A model generated the notes under the pieces. It did no database searches and had not been told where the DNA came from. It saw only the letters and a program-made list of their open reading frames with translations. DNA of 64,000 nucleotides from NCBI GenBank assembly GCA_964019135.1, contig OZ025250.1, forward strand, positions 50,901,357-50,965,356, read 5' to 3'. Source of the stretch: Arenicola marina (lineage: Eukaryota > Annelida > Polychaeta > Arenicolidae). This document shows, one piece after another, positions 13,001 through 23,600 of the stretch. A program made the position numbers and the translations under genes. Each line of letters begins with the position of its first letter. Within the stretch, counting starts at the first letter, position 1.

Positions 13001-13181
13001 ATGGGATGGTGGGATGGGATGGTGGGATGGGATGGTGGGATGGGAAAGGGTGGGTGGGGCGGGGAACCGGGATAGGATGGGATGGTGGGATGGGAAAGGG
13101 TGGGTGGGGCGGGGAACCGGGATAGGATGGGATGGTGGGATGGGAAAGGGTGGGTGGGGCGGGGAACCGGGATAGGATGGG
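7050..13181. repeat. 6.1-kb minisatellite, 13-bp unit GGGATGGGATGGT
   Basis: The array has about 470 tandem units of GGGATGGGATGGT with point variants (GGGGTGGT, GGGAGGGT, GGAATGGGATGGT, shortened GGGATGGGAT). A second module with the words GGGAAAGGGTGGGTGGGGC and GGGGAACCGGGATAGGAT is interspersed about 20 times. Where modules are adjacent they form a 50-bp period (about 7471-7615, 11100-11240, 12420-12560, 13030-13175). A characteristic run of modules recurs at 11088 and 12410, an offset of 1322 bases. This shows that large blocks were copied. The + strand is G-rich. The unit has no stop in any frame of either strand, which produces spurious frames of over 2100 codons. Confidence 0.97.
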
Positions 13182-13760
13182 ATGCCACCTTGCTTACACA
13201 CGTTGCACTTATTGCCGCATCAAAGGCGTGTGGGCCGGACCATAAACATCACAGACCACACAGACATACGGGGTCTGGCGGACGTGGGAGGGGTGAACGA
13301 GTGGAAGGGGAGGCAGAGGTGGAGGGGGGGGGGGGTGGAGTGGGGGGGGGGTGGAGGGGAAGGTAAAGGCCCCCAAACGGGGACCAGTCGGCCCCAAAGC
13401 CCCAGCGGGAAGGACAGGTCAGGAATCTGCAGACACAGTGACAGGCACGCCACCAGCCGGCCAGACAGGGAGCCAGCCGACCAGGCATGCCATCAGCCGG
13501 GTAGGTAGGGAACCAGCCAGTCGGCACTGCCGGACACCACCAGGGGGCAGCTGCTTTCAGCTGGCAGTCCCAGTCCGTGGTGAGAATGAACAGCCTGAGC
13601 CAAAGGCTGGCAAGGGCTGTATCCATCAGTCAGGACTGCTGAAGGCAGTTTAAATGAAACTGCGAGGGTGGGGAGAAGGGATGTGGGGGGCGCCGCGGTG
13701 AGGAGAAGGTAGGTGGGGGTGCAGGGGTGGGGGTGGGGAGAAGGGGGTGGGGGCGGAATG
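13182..13760. other. non-coding flank of the 13-bp array
   Basis: G-runs lie at 13322-13360. A CCAGCCGGCCAG / CCAGCCGACCAG dispersed word lies at 13450-13515. No gene recognised. Confidence 0.45.
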
Positions 13761-14065
13761 TGAATAGGGTTAATGTCGGCGTGGGTAAAATTGGCAGAAC
13801 TCCACCCTCTATCCACCACATCCCATCTCCCCTCTCCCCTCTCACCACATCCTGGAGAGTTATGGGTTGGGTTCGCACAATGAAGCGAAAATGCTTCTGA
13901 CATGTTTTAGGCCACTTTTGGGGGCACTTGCAGGTTAAGCCTGGCCGTGAAACCTCGGCGGCTGGACGAAACATGGCCCAGATGGACATACCAGGGCGCG
14001 AACCCATAACCTGCCTGTCTGCAGCTTGGCCCGCTTGAGCGGCTGGGCCAGGGAGGATGCTGGGG
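13761..14065 (-). mobile_element. tRNA-derived SINE, family 2, copy 2
   Basis: On the minus strand a tRNA-like head (about 13982-14060) has a B-box-like GGGTTCGCGCCCTGG. It is followed by a body with AGGCTTAACCTG and the box AGTGGCCTAAAACA at about 13903-13916. A further segment at 13760-13800 (GGGTTAATGTCGGCGTGGGT) recurs beside the assembly gap at 24822-24845, so it may be a separate or attached repeat. Ends are approximate. Confidence 0.6.
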
Positions 14066-14318
14066 CGGAAGTCGCTTGAAGGCTGCAGCAGATGGTGTTT
14101 CTGCTGGCTTCTGGGTAATGGCAAGTACAATACAATTGAAGTAAATAACTAGGTTAATACCATCCTAGGAGTGTAGACCCAGACCACACGGGGGGCTGAC
14201 GCAACAAGCTGGTTAATGGTCGTATTGACACACACACACTGGTGCGCGGGGTGAGACGCACCTTTCAGGCGATGTCGGACAAGTATCAGGTCAGGATTTT
14301 TCGCACAATATCCAACAA

Positions 14319-14556
14319 GCGCCCCGATAGCTCGGTGGGTTAGAGCGCTCGTATTGAGTGATGTGGCCATCTGAGAGCCTAACGGCAGTGGATCGGTGGT
14401 TCGCCCCCCGCTGTGGCCAGGGCTGTGTGGTCGCAGGACCAATATTTCGCGTCTTTCTTCGCAAAGAGTCCAGATCCCTCCCCCCCCCCCCGGGGACATG
14501 GCGCTGCTAAACTGGGCTAAAATACTTCCCAATGGGACAATACCACATGGCTGGCT
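14319..14556 (+). mobile_element. tRNA-derived SINE, family 1, copy 3
   Basis: The head with TAGCTCGGTGGGTTAGAGCG and the B-box region GGATCGGTGGTTCGC are well preserved. The middle carries a C-run insertion or expansion (about 14477-14490), and the 3' part is diverged and lacks a clear tail. Confidence 0.8.
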
Positions 14557-15119
14557 ACATCAGGTCAAGAAGGAGGATAGCATGCATATAGCATATAAGT
14601 ATTAGGCTAGGTTTGTGGGTGGAAAGTTGGGGACCAGTAAACAGGGAACCAGCCAGGCGATGAGTCAAGCTCCCAAGGCCCGCTGCGCCGCGTCATTACG
14701 ACGCAGCGAACGAGACGGGCAAAATGAGAACGAATGGGTCATCGACAGGGCACCAGCTCTTCGCACGCACAAGACCCGAGATCCCGACATGCGTGAGGCG
14801 GTGGCACCAGCCAGACATAATCCGCATGCCATCATAAATCAATGAAGGGACGGGGAAATCAGTGGCAACAGGTCTGGAGAGTGGTACGTCCCGCCGGGGA
14901 TGACCCAGGGACCCAAGCCAAACGGAGGAGGGAGCAAAAGCAGGGCACCAGTCAGTCCACCTGCTTATCTATCTCCCGGCGTCTCGCGACATTCGGCCTT
15001 CCTCGCCCCTTATTAGGGCATGGGCCCATCCGGGGTCTTAGGTACGCGTGCACCCAGCTCCCAGTCCCAGGGTCTCGTGTCGCAACGCAGAGGGAAAAAG
15101 AGGGAGCCATAAACGAGGA
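14557..15119. other. non-coding, no gene seen
   Basis: No recognisable domain, repeat family or RNA gene. Confidence 0.45.
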
Positions 15120-15298
15120 AAAGAGGGAAGAGGGAGGGGGGGTGGGGGAAGGGGGGCGGATGGAGGAGGATGGAGGAGGGAGGAAGGGAGGGGGGCGCAG
15201 GAGGGAGGGAGGCAGGGGGGGGGGTGGACGGACGAGGGAGAGAGGGGGGACGGAGGGGGTGGAAGGAAGAGGGAGAGAGGGAGGGAGGGGGTGTAAGG
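15120..15298. repeat. purine-rich GGGAGG tract
   Basis: Mostly G and A on the + strand, in words GGAGGAGGGAGG and GAGAGGGGGG. It produces opposing low-complexity Gly/Arg and Pro/Ser frames, neither of which is credible as protein. Confidence 0.8.
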
Positions 15299-15439
15299 TG
15301 AGACATACATCAGCCGGAGATGGAGCCACCCACTTGCAGCCAGCCTTGGGTTGATTTCTCCAGGGTGTCCGCAGATGGCGCAGCGCTGGCGGCACTACCG
15401 TCCAATGTGATGTCACGCTGCTCTAGTGTGAGATATATG

Positions 15440-15905
15440 TAGTAAAGGAATGACCCCGTACAGGGCCTCTTTATACGACACGGAGACACGGTCCAGCCAA
15501 ACGGGAGGCATCAATGAGACCTCTGCCCAACGACAGAGTCCGTGGGTGGGGGGATAAAGACCTAAATATAGATGAAGGCTGATATTGTCAGAGCTGCCAT
15601 TACAAGCTATCAGACAAAGTAGGGAGCATATGAGACAAAAGAGACTTATGTTACCATCTGTCCAAGGACTAATTGAAGAGGCGGGGGACAAAGATCTACA
15701 TATCGATGGAGGATGAGAACGTCGGAGCTGTTATTACAAGTGATCAGACAAAGTAGGGAGCATATGTGACAAAAGAGATTTTTGCCTATCTGTCCAACGA
15801 GTGAATGAGGAGGTGGGGGATACAGATCTATATATAGATGGAGGGTGAGATTGTCAGAGCTGCCATTATAAGTTATCAGACAAGTGTATGTGACAAAAAC
15901 AGTTT
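15440..15905. repeat. diverged 133-bp tandem repeat, about 3.5 units
   Basis: The segment GTCAGAGCTGCCATTA with following CAAG-TATCAGACAAAGTAGG starts at 15586, 15721 and 15853. Each unit also holds GGGGGA-A-AGATCTA-ATAT-GATGGAGG and CTGTCCAA. Divergence between units is clear, so this is an older array than those at 7 or 16.2 kb. Confidence 0.85.
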
Positions 15906-16224
15906 CCAAACAACGAGACATAGGGATATCAGACCAGCGTCCGATCCTGGTAGATTGATTTACTAGAAGTATTTAGGATCAGTATTTGAATCCATCGGAA
16001 TACATCTTTTCGAATGTTCGCATTCACACTCTCCTAAAGGTGCTTGGACATACGTGATAACAATGTTATTCTTCACGTCCACCATATCTCTCACAACATG
16101 AAAATTAGTCCACCTTGACTGAAAATGATTCATATATTTACTGGTCAAGCTAAACCTATCAGTAAGGGGGCAACCACTTCTACGACAACAAAAGACGACC
16201 GGGAATGATCGGTCACCGTCTAAA
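15906..16224. other. non-coding spacer
   Basis: Nothing recognised. Confidence 0.45.
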
Positions 16225-16545
16225 CGCCGACAGTGTACCAGGTGTAATCATGGTCACGGCACCGTAAATAATGGTAACTTGTTGGTTGTGTACCAAGCGG
16301 CGATCCTGGTCACGGCACCTTTAAATAACGTTCCCTTCAACAGCGCACCTTTTGTATTGTGTACCAAACGGCGATCCTGGTCACGGCACATTTAAATAAC
16401 GGTCACTTCAACAGCGCACCTGTTGTATTGTATACCAAGTAGCGATCCTGGTCACGGCACCTTTAAATAACGGTCACTTCAACAGCGCACCTGTTGTATT
16501 GTGTGCCAAGCGGCGTTCATGGTCACGGCACCTTTAAAAATTTGT
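16225..16545. repeat. 71-bp tandem repeat, about 4.5 units
   Basis: The word GCGATCCTGGTCACGGCAC recurs at 16300, 16371, 16442 and, as GCGTTCATGG, at 16513, exactly 71 apart. An older edge unit starts near 16229. Each unit carries TTTAAATAACGGTCACTTC and CAGCGCACCTGTTGTATTG. Confidence 0.92.
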
Positions 16546-17302
16546 AATGTTATCTTTAAGATTGTGATTACAGACTTCATTTATCACCCCGTCAATGTCA
16601 CATCAACTCAGGTAGGAGGTCTCTGATAAAGAGAACGAAGTACGAGTATTTGTCACAGATTGTCGGTGGGGGTGCGTGTCGGCGGGGGGGGGGGGAGGGA
16701 TAGGGAGGGGTGAGAGGGGATACAAAAGTTACTCACTTGGCCCATACCATACGACATATATGCATAAGCAAACCCGTCGCATCTCGCTTATCACGTTACA
16801 ATGTATTGTTTACTTAGCTAACTCCATGACATTGAAGATTCCCGGCCCAATTAAGCCTTCATATACACATAAGGGACCTAAGAAACCAAACATTTATTTC
16901 ATTTTTGATGGCTAAGCTACAAGTTTAACATCACCCCACTTTAACAAGAAGCTTCACTCATACGGTCTACACAACTGGACACATTTCCGTCGTTTTTGTC
17001 CACAGTTTCTTTATATATCCTGTCTTGTCCTGTAAGTATACGCGAACCACAACAGTGCGCAAACATCCTCAACAACGATACCACACTCCTCCCGCTTCCT
17101 CTCCTCCCCTACCATATCTATAGTCTGTTACCTTGTACCAGTCAGTGTCAGGCCTCCGCGGTATCTATTTATACCAGTATCAGAGATCAAAGCGAGCAAT
17201 CTCCCATTCTATATGGACGCATGCAGTGACCTTGTGTAACAACGCTGGTCTCTGGCGCGCCAGCGATCGGTCCTTCATCTGTGATACGAGACATGCGACC
17301 AC
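16546..17302. other. non-coding, no gene seen
   Basis: AT-richer than its surroundings, with a G-run at 16683-16695. No gene or repeat recognised. Confidence 0.45.
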
Positions 17303-17572
17303 AGTTGGTTGTATATTCAGGCCGCGTTAACCACGTTTGGTCACATCGCTTCAATGGGAGAAGGAAGGGAGAGTGAAGCCATGTCCCCGGGGGTAATCCC
17401 CCTACTCTTTGCGTAGAAGGACATGGGATCTTTATCCTGCGACCACACAGGCATGGCCACAGCGGGGCGCGAACCGCCGACCCGCGTGCCATTAGGCCCT
17501 CAGGTGGCAGAGCACTCAAGGCGACCACACAGGCATGGCCACAGCGGGGCGCGAACCACCGACGCTCTAAGC
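17303..17572 (-). mobile_element. tRNA-derived SINE, family 1, copy 4
   Basis: Body and tail are well preserved on the minus strand (tail at 17305-17330). About 41 bases of the copy (17442-17482, with GGCATGGCCACAGCGGGGCG) are duplicated at 17523-17563, so the head is replaced by a second partial body. Its head side joins directly to the different tRNA-like sequence at 17573-17660. Confidence 0.85.
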
Positions 17573-17662
17573 CGACGATGATGGAGGAACACGCCCCGGA
17601 TTCGAACCCAGAACCTATTGATCGGCGGTTTATTGCGCTAACCACTACACCATCAAACCGAT
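17573..17662 (-). mobile_element. tRNA-like SINE head, third type
   Basis: The minus strand reads a tRNA-like unit: an A-box-like GATGGTGTAGTGGTTAGCGC and a B-box-like GGGTTCGAATCCGGGGC, spaced as in a tRNA. A relative lies at 42040-42112 with the same AACCTATTGATC and GCGCTAACCACTAC words on the + strand. It has extra bases and unpaired ends, so it is SINE-derived rather than a working tRNA gene. Confidence 0.65.
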
Positions 17663-18056
17663 TATAATAGTAAATTCTATGCATGAGTAATAATTCCCAA
17701 ATAAATATTTTTTATAATAAATATGTCGAATCCCACATTAGAAAACCAAGCTTGAAAATCTGAACATTCAATTCTTGTTCTCAAAGGTTTAAATTTGAAT
17801 CTTAGTGCCATGTGACAGAAACAAATCATTGTTTTGCCGGCCTTATATTGCTCTCACCAGATTCTGAGGGAAAAAATGCCTCAGTACACAAGCACAATTA
17901 CTTGGATTAGTGGGCAGATTCTGCCCGCCTTCCCAGGTTGACGTTAATAACTGTGTAAAATAATCCGGACACCTCTCACGTCCCCAGCAACAACATGTCA
18001 CCACCACTCCACCCTCTGCTAGCATTCACCACCTCTTAATGCTATCCTAATCCTAT
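17663..18056. other. AT-rich spacer, no gene seen
   Basis: No gene or repeat recognised. Confidence 0.45.
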
Positions 18057-18647
18057 GTGATGCTCGCCCCCCCCCCCCCCTCCCCCCACCCCCATCGTTG
18101 TCCCACCCCGGACGCTGGCGTTTCAGCCTCAACAGCCGTCATGTACCATCATTATCAATCCTCCGCAACGCGGAAAACATACGGATCTACGGGTGCCTTG
18201 CCTGCAAGTCCGCCATCTTATGCCTACACCCCAGCCTCACTGCCCTTCCATCAACCCCACCCATCCAATCCTCCACCCTCAGTGGCTCTGGCCATGTCGG
18301 CATGCCCTCCCGCCCCAGCCCCAGCCCCACCCGTCTTCCTCCCTCCACCCGACCGCCGAAGTCGGCCTCATCACCTCCGACGTCCGCCGGCAGGGAGCGG
18401 CACTGTCCGTACAACCGCCACCCCCTCACCCACTGACGTCACCATGCCCCTGCCGCCAGCCGCCAGCCACCATTGCCACTCACTCCCCGCCCGCGTCCCC
18501 GCCCTGTTCCCTCCCCGGGCCATTTCACTAACGTCGTCTCACCCGTCGGAGGGACGGACGGTCCCCTCCCTCCAGTCCCTCCACCCGCGCACCCCCGACA
18601 AGCACACCCCCGGGGACAGGCCCCGGTCGCCTTATGAGGTGCAGTAA
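18057..18647 (+). other. proline-rich reading frame, doubtful
   Basis: A 196-codon open frame on C-rich DNA is rich in Pro, Ser, Ala and His. An internal ATG at about 18138 (MYHHYQSSATRKTYGS) follows a long pyrimidine tract ending in TTTCAG at about 18119-18126, which could be mimicking a splice acceptor. It has no domain, and overlapping frames are equally open. I keep it as a weak exon candidate only. Transcript data would decide. Confidence 0.15.
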
Positions 18648-18980
18648 CGCGGGTAGGCCACCAACAGGCATGGGGGGGGGGGAGGTAAGGGGGGGCAGGA
18701 GGCGGGGATGATGGGGCGGGGGTGGCGGGGCAGACAGAAGCTATCGACCGAGGCGGGGGAGGAAAAGGGGGGAAGAGGGCGGTGAGCGGAAGAGGGCAGG
18801 GGAGGGAAGGGAAGGGAGGGAGGAGAAGGGTGGTGGGGTGGGGTGGGGGACGTAGCCGCGTATGGTCTGAATCGAGGCTGGGATTTCGACCAAATATAGC
18901 AACAGTCCCGTGCTACCACCACCCATGGCGAAGCGGCGAGCTGGAGGCACGGCTTGGATGGAAGGTCCGATGGAGTGGAG
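18648..18980. other. G-rich non-coding spacer
   Basis: G-runs and GGGAAGGGA words. No gene recognised. Confidence 0.45.
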
Positions 18981-19909
18981 ATATGGTGGCGGAGGAGGAG
19001 GAGGAGGAGGAGGAGGAGGAGGAGGAGGAGGAGGAGGAGGAGGAGGAGGGAGGAGGAGGAGGAGAAGGAGGGGGAGAAGGAGGAGAATGAGAAAAAGGAG
19101 GAGGAGAATGTGAAGGAGGAGGAGAATGAGAAGAAGGAGGAGGAGGAGGAGGAGAATGAGAAGGAGGAGGAGGAGGAGAATGAGAAGGAGGAGGAGGAGG
19201 AGAATGAGAAGAAGGAGGAGGAGAATGAGAAGAAGAAGGAGGAGGAGAATGAGAAGAAGGAGGAGGAGGAGAATGAGAAGAAGGAGGAGGAGAATGAGAA
19301 GAAGGAGGAGGAGAATGAGAAGAAGGAGGAGAATGAGAAGAAGGAGGAGGAGGAGAATGAGAAGAAGGAGGAGGAGGAGAATGAGAAGAAGGAGGAGGAG
19401 GAGGAGAATGTGAAGAAGGAGGAGGAGGAGAATGAGAAGAAGAAGGAGGAGGAGAATGAGAAGGAGGAGGAGGAGGAGGAGGAGGAGGAGAATGAGAAGA
19501 AGGAGGAGGAGAATGTGAAGGAGGAGGAGAATGAGAAGAAGGAGGAGGAGAATGAGAAGAAGGAGGAGGAGGAGAATGAGAAGAAGGAGGAGGAGAATGA
19601 GAAGAAGGAGGAGGAGAATGAGAAGGAGGAGAATGAGAAGAAGGAGGAGAATGAGAAGAAGGAGGAGGAGGAGGAGGAGAAGAAGGAGGAGGAGGAGAAT
19701 GAGAAGAAGGAGGAGGAGGAGAATGAGAAGAAGGAGGAGAATGAGAAGGAGGAGGAGAATGTGAAGAAGGAGGAGAATGAGAAGAAGGAGGAGGAGGAGA
19801 ATGAGAAGAAGGAGGAGGAGGAGAATGAGAAGAAGGAGGAGAATGAGAAGGAGGAGGAGGAGGAGGAGGAGGAGGAGGAGGAGGAGGAGGAGGAGGAGGA
19901 GGAGGAGGC
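18981..19909. repeat. 0.93-kb near-homopurine (GGA/GAA) array
   Basis: The + strand is almost pure purine: pure GGA at both ends (about 18981-19047 and 19850-19909), and between them a composite unit of GAGGAGAATGAGAAGAAG with added GGA triplets. The period is a multiple of three, so all six frames stay open (Glu/Lys, Arg, Gly on +; Pro/Ser/His, Ser/Phe, Leu/Leu on minus). This is simple sequence, not a gene. Confidence 0.95.
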
Positions 19910-20007
19910 ATACAACATATCACAAGGTCAGCAAAGTGCTACTACTGCATGGCGCACCGCCCACATCTGTTCATGAAGGGACCATTAATAAACGTTCAAT
20001 TAAAGCA

Positions 20008-20236
20008 GCCGGGTTTTAGGCCACCTTTGTGCACACATGAGCCAAACAGCGCCATGGAATCGGAAGATGATTTCTTTGTCCATTTTCCATGTTAGAGCCC
20101 ACGAGACGTATTGTGAGTAATACGTGAGTTATGCTGACAAAATTTTTACCCACTCCGGTGCCGACGGCGAACGAGAATCGTACACCGTTCTGTAGCTCAG
20201 AATGCTACCAACCGAGCTACGGCGGATGTCTGGTCG
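20008..20236 (-). mobile_element. tRNA-derived SINE, family 2, copy 3
   Basis: The minus strand starts with a tRNA-like head, CCGTAGCTCGGTTGGTAGCAT (A box, about 20205-20226), then CGATTCTCGTTCG, a longer body, and the terminal box AGGTGGCCTAAAACCC at about 20013-20028. It is the best-preserved head in family 2. Confidence 0.65.
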
Positions 20237-20284
20237 GTAACAAAGAAACAAAGGAGACGGGAGGAGTGATACCACAGGCTATTA

Positions 20285-20352
20285 AGGCAGGTGGGCAGGG
20301 GGGCAGGGGGCGGGGGGCAGGGAGCGGGGGGCAGGGGGCGGGGGGCGGGGAA
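20285..20352. repeat. GGGGCAGGGGGCG simple repeat
   Basis: Short G-rich tandem repeat on the + strand of about eight imperfect units. A candidate for G-quadruplex structure. Confidence 0.8.
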
Positions 20353-20640
20353 CGGGTCTTTGACTTGGGCTATGAGGTAGAGAAAAATGACAACCGTCCA
20401 AAAGTCCCAAGTTAGAGAGGTAAGGAACAGGATATTACGTCACAATTTTGATAACCGGGGCGGTAATCTCGAGTGTCCTTGTTGTGGGTCTCGTTACAGG
20501 CGCTCACCCCGCACTGTCGGTAAGGACACCCCCTCCGTCAAACACACACACACACACACCCCCCAGACGCTCGGCCATCTGCTCGGTAACCCAGACAGGA
20601 ACCCGCAATGCTCTCCCTCAGCCAACTAATTCATATAGAC
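20353..20640. other. non-coding spacer
   Basis: A short CA tract lies at 20541-20558. Nothing else seen. Confidence 0.4.
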
Positions 20641-21320
20641 ACCGTAGCCACTGGGCACACTGACAGACACCTCCCTCTCGGCCACCCAGATAGACACCCC
20701 CTCCCTTCTCGGTCACCCACACAGACACCCCCCTCTCTCACACTGACAGACCCCCCTGTCGGCCACCGAGACATACACCATACCCTCGGCCATCGATATA
20801 TACACCCCTTCCCTTTTCGGTCATCCATACAGAACCCCCCCCCCCCTCGGCCACCAGACAATCCCCCTCCCCTCGGCCACCCAGACAATCCCCCTCCCCT
20901 CGGCCACCCAGACAATCCCCCTCCCCTCGGCCACCCAGACAATTCCCCTCCCTTGGCCATCCAGACAATCCCCCTCCCCTCGGCCACCCAGACAACCCCC
21001 CCCCCCTGGGCCAACCAGACAATCCCCCTCCCCTCGGCCACCCAGACAATCCCCCTCCCCTCGGCCACCGAGACAATCCCCCTCCCCTCGGCCACCCAGA
21101 CAATCTCCCTCCCCTCGGCCACCCTAACAATCCCCCTCCCCTCGGCCACCCAGACAATCTCCCTCCCCTCGGCCACCCAGACAATCCCCCTCTCCTCGGC
21201 CACCCAGACAAACCCCCTCCCCTCGGCCACCCAGAGACACCCCCCCTCGGCCACACTGAAGGACACCTCAGTCATGTGGCCACCCAGACAAACCACTCCC
21301 CCCCTCTCCTCGGCCACCCA
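20641..21320. repeat. 27-bp minisatellite with degenerate 5' edge
   Basis: The core at 20850-21240 repeats a 27-base unit built from CTCGGCCACCCAGACAAT and CCCCCTCCC. The stretch 20660-20850 holds older, longer and diverged relatives (CGGCCACC, GACAGACACC). This is the one major array with G on the minus strand. Its 9-residue peptide period is open on both strands. No signal peptide, domain or codon bias suggests a protein. Confidence 0.92.
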
Positions 21321-22420
21321 GCACCTCGCACGGCAGCCGTTGCGCGGTAACGGTTTAACGACGGGAGATGGCAGCGCCGTCTACATGGAGAAGGGTCATA
21401 AAGCCGTGAGACAGAGGGTGAGGGGAAACGGGGGGGGTGGGGGGGGCAGGAGGGGTCCAAAAGCAAGTTGATGGCAGGGGGTGTGGACATAAGTAGAGGG
21501 AGATGACGGCGTGGGTGGGGGAAGAGGTGGAGATCAGGGGTGAAAGAAGAGAGAACAGGAAGGGGAGTGGTGGGGGGGGGGGAGGGGAGGCAGGAGGAGG
21601 GGAGAGGCGCCAGACGTGCAGATCACCGCGGGGTCGATCAGAGCAAACAGCGATCGCTGCCTCATTGAGAGGTCACCCATCGAGGAAATTGCCCCACCGT
21701 GACCCGAACCGACCCACCCCCACCACACCCCCGTCGCCATCATCCGGGGGGTTCGGCCCACTGTCAATGCGGCCCCGCCATCCCGGCTCCCGGTTCGGCC
21801 CGCGGTGAAAGCGCCCCGCGAATCCCCCGCCCTCACAGTGAATTAGGCGCAAAGACGAAGCAAAATCGAAGTCGGCCAATTGTGAATTCGGCCCCAGCTC
21901 GTCCCACAGATGCCTCGTCGTACACCGGAAGAGAGGCCACCACCACCACCCACCACCCATCCACCCACCATCACCACCACCAGCACCACTCACCATCCAC
22001 CCCCCACCACCACCCTTCCTCCACCCACCCACACAAAACCCACTCCTCCACCCACCATCTGGGGGTGTCGGGCCCCTATGCCATAAAAAGCGGCCCAGCC
22101 TCCCGCATCTATTGGATCGGGTGGCCTGAGAGCGAGGGAGGAAGGAGGAGCGGGGGGGGGGGGCAGGCTGACTACCTGACTGACCACTCGCGCACAGTGT
22201 ATTACACGCCATACAGGATGGCAAGGAGGGAAGGCGTGGGATCGGTCAATAGTCTCGCTGTACAAGGTGGCGCTGCGAGCGTCGGGGGTTAGACGGACCA
22301 CTTCAAATTCCCGTCTGATTGCTGCGTCATCTCCACGGCCATGGACAGCAACGAGATCTAGACGGGATTTGGGGTTCGCCAGACGAGACGTGTCTGTCCC
22401 TGATGCGGCGGGGTCTGACT
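21321..22420. other. GC-rich non-coding, no gene seen
   Basis: The stretch contains CCACCACC simple sequence at 21935-22050 and G-runs at 21427-21447, 21569-21585 and 22150-22165. Reading frames cross these but show no recognisable domain. Confidence 0.45.
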
Positions 22421-22976
22421 GGTGTGGTGTGGTGTGGTGTGGTGTGGTGTGGTGTGGTGTGGTGTGGTGTGGTGTGGTGTGGTGGTGCGGTGCGGTGTGG
22501 TGTGGCCTGGTGTGGTGTGGTGTAGCCTGGTGTGGTGTGGTGTAGCCTGGTGTGGTGTGGTGTAGCCTGGTGTGGTGTGGTGTGGTGTAGCCTGGTGTGT
22601 GGTGTGTGTGGTGTGGCCTGGTGTGGTGTGGTGTGGTGTAGTGTGGTGTAGCCTGGTGTGGTGTGGTGTAGCCTGGTGTGGTGTGGTGTAGCCTGGTGTG
22701 GTGTGGTGTGTGTGGTGTGGTGTGGTGTGGTGTGGTGTGGTGGTGCGGTGCGGTGTGGTGTGGCCTGGTGTGGTGTGGGGTGTGGTGTGGTGTGGTGTGG
22801 TGTGGTGTGGTGTGGTGGTGCGGTGTGGTGTGGTGTGGTGTAGCCTGGTGTGGTGTGGTGTAGCCTGGTGTGGTGTGGTGTGGTGTAGTGTGGTGTAGCC
22901 TGGTGTGGTGTAGCCTGGTGTGGTGTGGTGTGGTGTAGTGTGGCCTGGTGTGGTGTGGTGTGGTGTGGTGTGGTCT
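22421..22976. repeat. GGTGT pentanucleotide satellite
   Basis: About 110 tandem GGTGT units, with AGCCT or GGCCT variants spaced every 15 to 25 bases and rarer GGTGC blocks near 22483-22497 and 22740-22755. Long internal blocks are repeated. The G-rich strand is +. Confidence 0.95.
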
Positions 22977-23149
22977 AACGACTCAAGTTTTTAACCCACG
23001 TAGAACATATCGCACACAAAGGAAGTTAAATTTGTCCCTGAACAGGATTATGTACGATTGCCATTGGGTGGTTCTGTCGTGTAGCTCTGGCAATGGCTGC
23101 AGAATGCACAGTACACAGCGGATTCCGATGTTATGCTTCCGCTTGGCGC

Positions 23150-23600
23150 CTGGAGACATCTAACAAGGTTATTGGACATTTAGACACCTGCTGTTAGACA
23201 TTCGACATCACACACCTGCAATGAGATCCTTATTCAGAAGACGTGGGCTATTAGACATCTGCCGTTAGACATCTGCCGTTAGACATCTGCCGTTAGGCAT
23301 CTAGCATTAATCATCAGACATCCGCTATTTGCAACTAGATAGTTGATATTAAGACAGGTGGTATAGACTATCATTATCTCATACACAATTTGTAGGAGAC
23401 ATCCGCTACAAGACATAAGACATGGGAGTAAATATCTACCACATTCTATTTTCTGTAAGACTTGGCACTGGACCTTAGTGTTAGACAGTTGGTATTAATC
23501 CTTCACCTAACAGACATCTACCATTATCTGATACACGTTACTTTCCTGTAAGACTGGCTATGGAACATTTGCTGTTAGACATCGACTATCAGACCTAACA
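23150..23600. repeat. dispersed TTAGACATCTGCCG repeat
   Basis: Perfect neighbours GTTAGACATCTGCCG occur at 23253-23300. Looser relatives (GACATCCGCTA, GACATTTGCTGTTAGACATC, AGACATCTACCATTA) span the whole stretch. This looks like an old, strongly diverged tandem array. Confidence 0.65.

Noticed and set aside
6797-13201. Open frames of over 2100 codons on the minus strand and 700 codons on the + strand
   Set aside because: They are translations of the 13-bp minisatellite, open in every frame because the unit lacks stops. No domain or start context supports a protein.
18632-19976. Glu/Lys-rich and Ser/Phe- or Pro/Ser-rich frames of 336 to 428 codons
   Set aside because: All come from the GGA/GAA array. 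Six frames are equally open.
20631-21471. 228- to 287-codon frames with 9-residue periods
   Set aside because: Product of the 27-bp minisatellite.
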